NCBI GenBank assembly: GCA_000496215.1
Contig: KI543217.1
Location: 19,511-36,583 of the forward strand
Source: an uncultured archaeon A07HN63
GTDB lineage: Archaea > Halobacteriota > Halobacteria > Halobacteriales > Haloferacaceae
Length of the DNA: 17,073 nt
Direction: 5' to 3'
The notes under the pieces are model-generated. The model did no database searches and was not told the origin of the DNA. It was given only the letters and a program-made list of their open reading frames with translations. The position numbers were made by a program, and so were the translations under genes. Shown piece after piece: positions 13,848-17,073 of the stretch (position 1 is its first letter; each line of letters starts with the position of its first letter).

Positions 13848-15101
13848 CTATCCGGCATCGCGTTCGCGTTTCTGGGTCGTATACTCCGCCGGGTCGGAAA
13901 CCTGCGTGTACTCGACGGTATCTTTGAGCTTGTCGTCGGCACGCTCCTCGGTGATCCGATCCCGAACGAAATCCGCCCGGCTCAACGCTTCCGACCGCAG
14001 GTCGTTCGATTTGATGAACGCTTCGATATGGTCGATCACCGCCGGCTCGTCGATCCGCGCGAGGTTCGAGGCGGCGATCTTCCGCGTCTGGCCATCGGTG
14101 TCCCGGAGTGTGCGGATCAGGCAGTCGATCACCGACTGTCGTGGCTCGTCGTCGGCGATCCGGCCGAGCAGCCAGGCCGCGTTCCGCCGGATCGATGGCT
14201 GCTCGGCGTCGTCGACGAGTTCGATAGTTCGCGGCACGATATCGTGGTCCGGCAGGGTAGCAAGCTGTGTGGCAACCGTCTCGCGGACGATGTGACTCTC
14301 CTCGGCTGGGGCCTCGGCGATCAACTCGACCATCGCGGTCACCGCCACATCCCGGATGGATTCGGGGCCGCCCGCAACACCGTGCAGCAGACAGCCGAAG
14401 ACGACCGGTGACCCGACAGCACCGAGTTCACGAAGCACGGTCCGGCGAACCGCGAGGGTGTCGTGTTCGGCCGCCGAGAGGAGTGTTGCTATCGCGTCGT
14501 CGGTGCCGATTTCGGTGAGTGCCTCGACGGCTGCGGTGCGGATCGCTTCCCGGTCGCTGTCGAGACAGTCGGCCACGGCATCGACACACCGCCGGTCGCC
14601 GACGCTGGCGCACTCTTCGAGCGCACGTTTTCGAACGTGTGGATCGGGATCGTCGCAGGCGTCGGCGAACCGTGGAATGATCGAGTTGGTGGCGACTCTG
14701 CCGAGTCCCGCGAGTGCCAGTTCTCGGAGCACCGCGTGCTGGCTGTCGAGCCAGTGAAAAAACAGGATGGGGTGCGGCGAGTCCGTCGGCGTCGGCTCGG
14801 CGTTCGACTCGATCCGGTCGACAAGCGCATCGATGACGCCGTCTTCGATCGACAGCAGCGTCTCGATACTCTTTGCGCGGACGGTGTCGTCGGTTTCTCG
14901 CAGGACGACCGTGATGAGCTGGCTCTTGAGCTCGTCGTCACCATCGATCCCGTCGCCGCACTCGGCCAGCAGTGCCGCTGCCCGTCGCCGCACGCCCAGT
15001 GGTTCGTTACTTGCGAGGTAGCGCACGAGCCGGTCGAACTGGCCACTGGTCGCAAGCCCGTGCAGGAACTCTGCGTCGCCGTATCGTGACTCGTGGCTCA
15101 T
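13848..15101 (-). CDS. HEAT-like repeat protein
   Basis: The 417-residue protein is nearly all helical repeats of about 30-35 residues from residue 11 to about 380. Typical HEAT/PBS-lyase positions (DPDPHVRKRALEECASVGD, DREAIRTAAVEALTEIG, QPSIRRNAAWLLGRIADDE, DGQTRKIAASNLARI) mark at least eight repeats. The last 35 residues are charged and irregular. Such solenoids are protein-interaction scaffolds; no catalytic motif, signal peptide or membrane segment is seen. The ATG at 15101 is preferred, though a GTG at 15134 would add 11 residues. No TATA element stands before either start, so it is probably transcribed from the operon promoter upstream. It is the last gene of a three-gene operon. Haloarchaeal HEAT-like proteins occur in taxis-related clusters elsewhere, but no taxis gene is in view. 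Confidence 0.88.
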   Translation of the reverse strand: MSHESRYGDAEFLHGLATSGQFDRLVRYLASNEPLGVRRRAAALLAECGDGIDGDDELKSQLITVVLRETDDTVRAKSIETLLSIEDGVIDALVDRIESNAEPTPTDSPHPILFFHWLDSQHAVLRELALAGLGRVATNSIIPRFADACDDPDPHVRKRALEECASVGDRRCVDAVADCLDSDREAIRTAAVEALTEIGTDDAIATLLSAAEHDTLAVRRTVLRELGAVGSPVVFGCLLHGVAGGPESIRDVAVTAMVELIAEAPAEESHIVRETVATQLATLPDHDIVPRTIELVDDAEQPSIRRNAAWLLGRIADDEPRQSVIDCLIRTLRDTDGQTRKIAASNLARIDEPAVIDHIEAFIKSNDLRSEALSRADFVRDRITEERADDKLKDTVEYTQVSDPAEYTTQKRERDAG

Positions 15102-15183
15102 CTTCGTGCTGTTGTCGCGTTCGATCCGGACCACATCGCCAGCCGCGTGCGATACAGCTGCTGTCCGGCTGCACCCCGGCCGG

Positions 15184-15537
15184 TCATCTGGCCTCGGTTA
15201 TGGCGTCTCGCTCCGCCCGCTTGGTCGACTCCCGGTCGCCACTGTACTCGCCCCAGCTGACGCCATCGGTTTCCTCCAGTTTCACATCGGCCCGTTCTTT
15301 GAGCGCATCGAAGACCTGCACGGCGGCGACGAGATGTCCGTCAGTCGACCGGCCACAGCCCCAGACGACCATCCCGTAGGCCGAGTCGGCGTTGACGCGT
15401 GCGACCGCCTCGGCGAACGATTCGTACGACAGTTCGGGCTCGAAATACAGGTGCTGTAGCCCGTCGAATCTGTACTCAGTCGTCACCGGCGAGAGCCCGG
15501 TTTCGTCCGCCAGTCGCGAGACGAGAGTTCGGCTCAT
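15184..15537 (-). CDS. 117-residue protein of unknown function, middle gene of the HEAT operon
   Basis: I do not recognise this protein. It looks like a compact alpha/beta domain: a strand-rich start (VTTEYRFDGLQHLYFEP, residues 18-34), a helix (SYESFAEAVARVNAD), a hydrophobic strand AYGMVVWGCGRS (53-64), another strand and helix (HLVAAVQVFDALKERA), and a charged C-terminal tail rich in Glu, Arg and Lys. There is no membrane segment. Its ATG overlaps the TGA of the upstream gene by four bases (ATGA), so the two are translationally coupled. The HEAT-like gene follows after 82 bases. GC3 bias supports a real gene. Confidence 0.75.
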   Translation of the reverse strand: MSRTLVSRLADETGLSPVTTEYRFDGLQHLYFEPELSYESFAEAVARVNADSAYGMVVWGCGRSTDGHLVAAVQVFDALKERADVKLEETDGVSWGEYSGDRESTKRAERDAITEAR

Positions 15538-16136
15538 GGTAACCAGTCACCCACTACGTAGCCGGCTTCCATCCGATAGCTGACCGCCGCGTCGGTGCTC
15601 AGCGCGGGCTGAATTACCCGGTACCACCAGTCGCCGACCGGCTCGTCGGCTACCGGCAGCGCGTAGCCCAGCGGGGCCTCCGACATGACATCCGTGACGA
15701 TCTCGCGTTTCGTCGCCGGCCCGGATTCGGCGAGATACGCCAGCACAGCCCCGTAGGCCCTTCGTGCGTCGACTAACCCGATATGGGGTGGCAACAGCTC
15801 GTGATTGACCGCGCCGGTAGCCATGGTCGATGGCGTTGTGGTTACCGTCTCGTCGGCCGGCGGATCGCTGCCCGCTGCCTCCGCCCACTTGCGTTCGGCC
15901 GGCTGGGTAGCGGTTTCGTCGCCGGCTGTTCTGTCGGTTACTTCGAGCAGCGCGCGGACCGCCCGCACGGCTGCCGAAACGGTGCCCGGCTCGCAGTCGT
16001 CCAGCGTCCCGGTATCAGCGGCGCCGACGAATGCTCTGAGCGCATCTTCGTCGAGCTGCTGACCGACCGATGCGTCGCTCAGCGTATCGCCCGGCCGCTG
16101 CCCCGGTGTGCCGTTTTGTATCGGATGATTGCTCAT
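15534..16136 (-). CDS. protein with disordered N-terminus and winged-helix-like C-terminus, first gene of the HEAT operon
   Basis: The 200-residue protein divides in two. Residues 1-110 contain a short helical patch (LDEDALRAFVGAADTG and TVSAAVRAVRALLEV) and a long low-complexity Thr/Ala/Glu/Asp linker. Residues 118-200 look like a winged helix: RRAYGAVLAYLAESGPATKR (helix 1 and turn), EIVTDVMSEAPLGY, then WWYRVIQPALSTDAAVSY and the wing EAGYVVGDW. Similar domains occur in haloarchaeal and viral proteins of unknown function. It could be a DNA-binding regulator or adaptor. The start ATG at 16136 follows an AT-rich region; GATTTAG at 16167-16173 is the nearest TATA candidate. Its stop overlaps the next start (ATGA). 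Confidence 0.75.
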   Translation of the reverse strand: MSNHPIQNGTPGQRPGDTLSDASVGQQLDEDALRAFVGAADTGTLDDCEPGTVSAAVRAVRALLEVTDRTAGDETATQPAERKWAEAAGSDPPADETVTTTPSTMATGAVNHELLPPHIGLVDARRAYGAVLAYLAESGPATKREIVTDVMSEAPLGYALPVADEPVGDWWYRVIQPALSTDAAVSYRMEAGYVVGDWLP

Positions 16137-16406
16137 CTTCTTGCCCGGTTTCGGTGTACGTTTCCACTAAATCGGTTTGCTAGGTCTGTGTTTAAATCAT
16201 TCGGCAAAATACAGTTATATAATATAATATTCTTCTAGCATATCTGCGGGGGCACACCCCTCAAACGCTTCTACCGGTGTCTCGGACTTGGCAGCAACTA
16301 TGTGCCAACTGCGTGGGAATAATTGGCTATGGATCGCTATAGAACGCAGCAAGCGGCTGCACACAACCAGCAGCCAACTGCGGTGATCGACAGTGGTCGA
16401 CACCCT

Positions 16407-16433
16407 CCACACAGCGGTGCGTCCCGCGTGTGG
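16407..16433. other. hairpin 1 (10-bp stem)
   Basis: CCACAC (16407-16412), a bulged A, and GCGG (16414-16417) pair with CCGC (16424-16427) and GTGTGG (16428-16433) around the 6-base loop TGCGTC. This gives ten base pairs with a single bulge in a region without a convincing gene. It could be part of a small RNA, a processing site or a protein-binding site. Confidence 0.5.
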
Positions 16434-16451
16434 CGTCGCTGTCTGTAGCCC

Positions 16452-16479
16452 TGCTGTCGATGGTGTGGCACCGACAGCA
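16452..16479. other. hairpin 2 (8-bp stem)
   Basis: TGCTGTCG (16452-16459) pairs perfectly with CGACAGCA (16472-16479). The 12-base interior can form three further pairs (GTG/CAC). It lies 18 bases after hairpin 1. Near-identical 13-mers (GGCGTCGCTGTCT at 16432-16444 and GGCGTCGCGGTCT at 16491-16503) flank it. Confidence 0.5.
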
Positions 16480-16514
16480 CAGATTGAGTCGGCGTCGCGG
16501 TCTCGACAACACGA

Positions 16515-16523
16515 GATTTAACG
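16515..16523 (+). promoter_or_regulatory. TATA-like promoter of the DUF5815 gene
   Basis: GATTTAACG is centred about 28 bases before the ATG at 16546. This fits leaderless transcription and supports the start. Confidence 0.5.
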
Positions 16524-16545
16524 GCACTGCCGCCGAAACACCGGT

Positions 16546-17073
16546 ATGACTCAACCACGCGTCCCGGGTGGGCGCGGTGAACGCCTCGATCTCCCCTGTG
16601 GCGAGACGATCGCGGTCGATGATCTCGATCTCGGCATGCGGGAGTTCGACTGCGACTGCGGCGACACACACGGCGTCGTGATGGATGTCCACCCGCCGGA
16701 TCGGTTTCTCCCGGAGTTCCTCGTCTCCGTCCTGCGGGAGGCCATCGAGACAACCAGCGAGGAGATGCCGGAGTTCGGCACGCCACACCTGCTGGGTATC
16801 GTGCTCGAGGAGTATCCCGAACGCGTCGTCTCCCACGACGCCTCCGAGGAACAGGAGGTTGGCTTTGCGCTGCTGTGGGTTACTGATTTCGACGCCTGGG
16901 AGCTCCACGAACTCATCGTCGAGCTCGTCGTCGAACTGATGGAACACGCGATCAGCCACGCCGACGACACCAGCGCGCTTACCGAGTTCGAGGGCCAGAT
17001 GCACGATTTCGATGTCGGGGAGTTCGTCGAGGAGTACCGCGACGAACGCGATCTGAGCGAGGACGAGTTCTAC
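16546..17073 (+). CDS. DUF5815 family haloarchaeal protein, cut by the right edge
   Basis: The frame is open from ATG at 16546 to the window end, giving 176 residues without a stop. It starts MTQPRVPGGRGERLDLPCGE and contains CDCGDTHGVV (near residues 36-45), HPPDRFLPEF, GTPHLLGIVLEEYPERVVS and FALLWVTDFDAWELHELIVE. I recognise this pattern as DUF5815, a family confined to haloarchaea and of unknown function. A cysteine near residue 18 (LPCGE) with the CDC pair near 36-38 could bind a metal, which is an inference. There is no signal or membrane segment. Homologues, as I recall them, are only slightly longer, so little is missing at the C-terminus. Confidence 0.8.
   Translation, partial: MTQPRVPGGRGERLDLPCGETIAVDDLDLGMREFDCDCGDTHGVVMDVHPPDRFLPEFLVSVLREAIETTSEEMPEFGTPHLLGIVLEEYPERVVSHDASEEQEVGFALLWVTDFDAWELHELIVELVVELMEHAISHADDTSALTEFEGQMHDFDVGEFVEEYRDERDLSEDEFY

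Larger units (their letters stand above)
16137..16545. other. gene-free, partly AT-rich spacer between divergent genes
   Basis: This 409-base stretch separates the HEAT operon from the DUF5815 gene. Positions 16167-16235 are strikingly AT-rich (TTTAAAT at 16191-16197, then a TATATAATATAATATT-type run at 16215-16231) and hold several possible TATA boxes on both strands. A small hairpin GGGG-CACA-CCCC lies at 16249-16260. Two larger hairpins follow at 16407-16433 and 16452-16479. A minus-strand frame at 16215-16412 ends in a protein-like peptide (EAFEGCAPADMLEEYYII) but begins with non-coding-like sequence, so it may be a gene remnant. No tRNA or CRISPR structure is seen. Confidence 0.6.

Overview
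The window looks like a chromosomal segment from a halophilic archaeon (class Halobacteria). It is GC-rich with strong GC3 bias. Nearly every protein is very rich in Asp and Glu and poor in Lys. Many genes have a TATA-like element about 27 nt upstream of the start codon and no Shine-Dalgarno sequence, which is the leaderless-transcript arrangement. Several genes belong to families known mainly from haloarchaea (DUF5828, DUF5815, DUF424, a 55-residue DUF1931-type protein). I do not assign a genus.

Left part (1-7,100): a possible 3' tail of a gene at the edge; an IMPACT/YigZ-family gene; then, on the minus strand, a RelE/ParE-type toxin and its small antitoxin behind a palindromic operator, and uracil phosphoribosyltransferase (upp). 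Next on the plus strand come a DUF5828 gene, a small unknown protein, a MarR/TrmB-like regulator and threonine synthase (thrC). Phosphoglycerate dehydrogenase (serA) and a GIY-YIG nuclease-like protein lie on the minus strand. This is mostly housekeeping metabolism (pyrimidine salvage, serine, threonine) with one toxin-antitoxin pair.

Middle (7,100-13,800): a 55-residue histone-fold-like protein with a clear terminator, ribose-5-phosphate isomerase (rpiA), an Orc1/Cdc6-type ATPase with unusual active-site residues, an RNA 2',3'-cyclic phosphodiesterase (thpR), the UV-damage endonuclease uvsE, a TPR protein coupled to a DUF424 protein, a block of degenerate 16-nt tandem repeats, and the cysteine desulfurase sufS.

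Right part (13,800-17,073): a three-gene minus-strand operon of unknown role (a protein with a possible winged helix at its C-terminus, a 117-residue protein, and a 417-residue HEAT-like repeat protein) sits between sufS and the haloarchaeal DUF5815 gene. Upstream of it is the only gene-free stretch longer than 300 bases (16,137-16,545). That stretch has a very AT-rich promoter-like block, two strong hairpins and a possible gene remnant. This operon and its flank look like accessory DNA set among conserved genes and are the best candidate for something undescribed. Nothing in the sequence proves a function.
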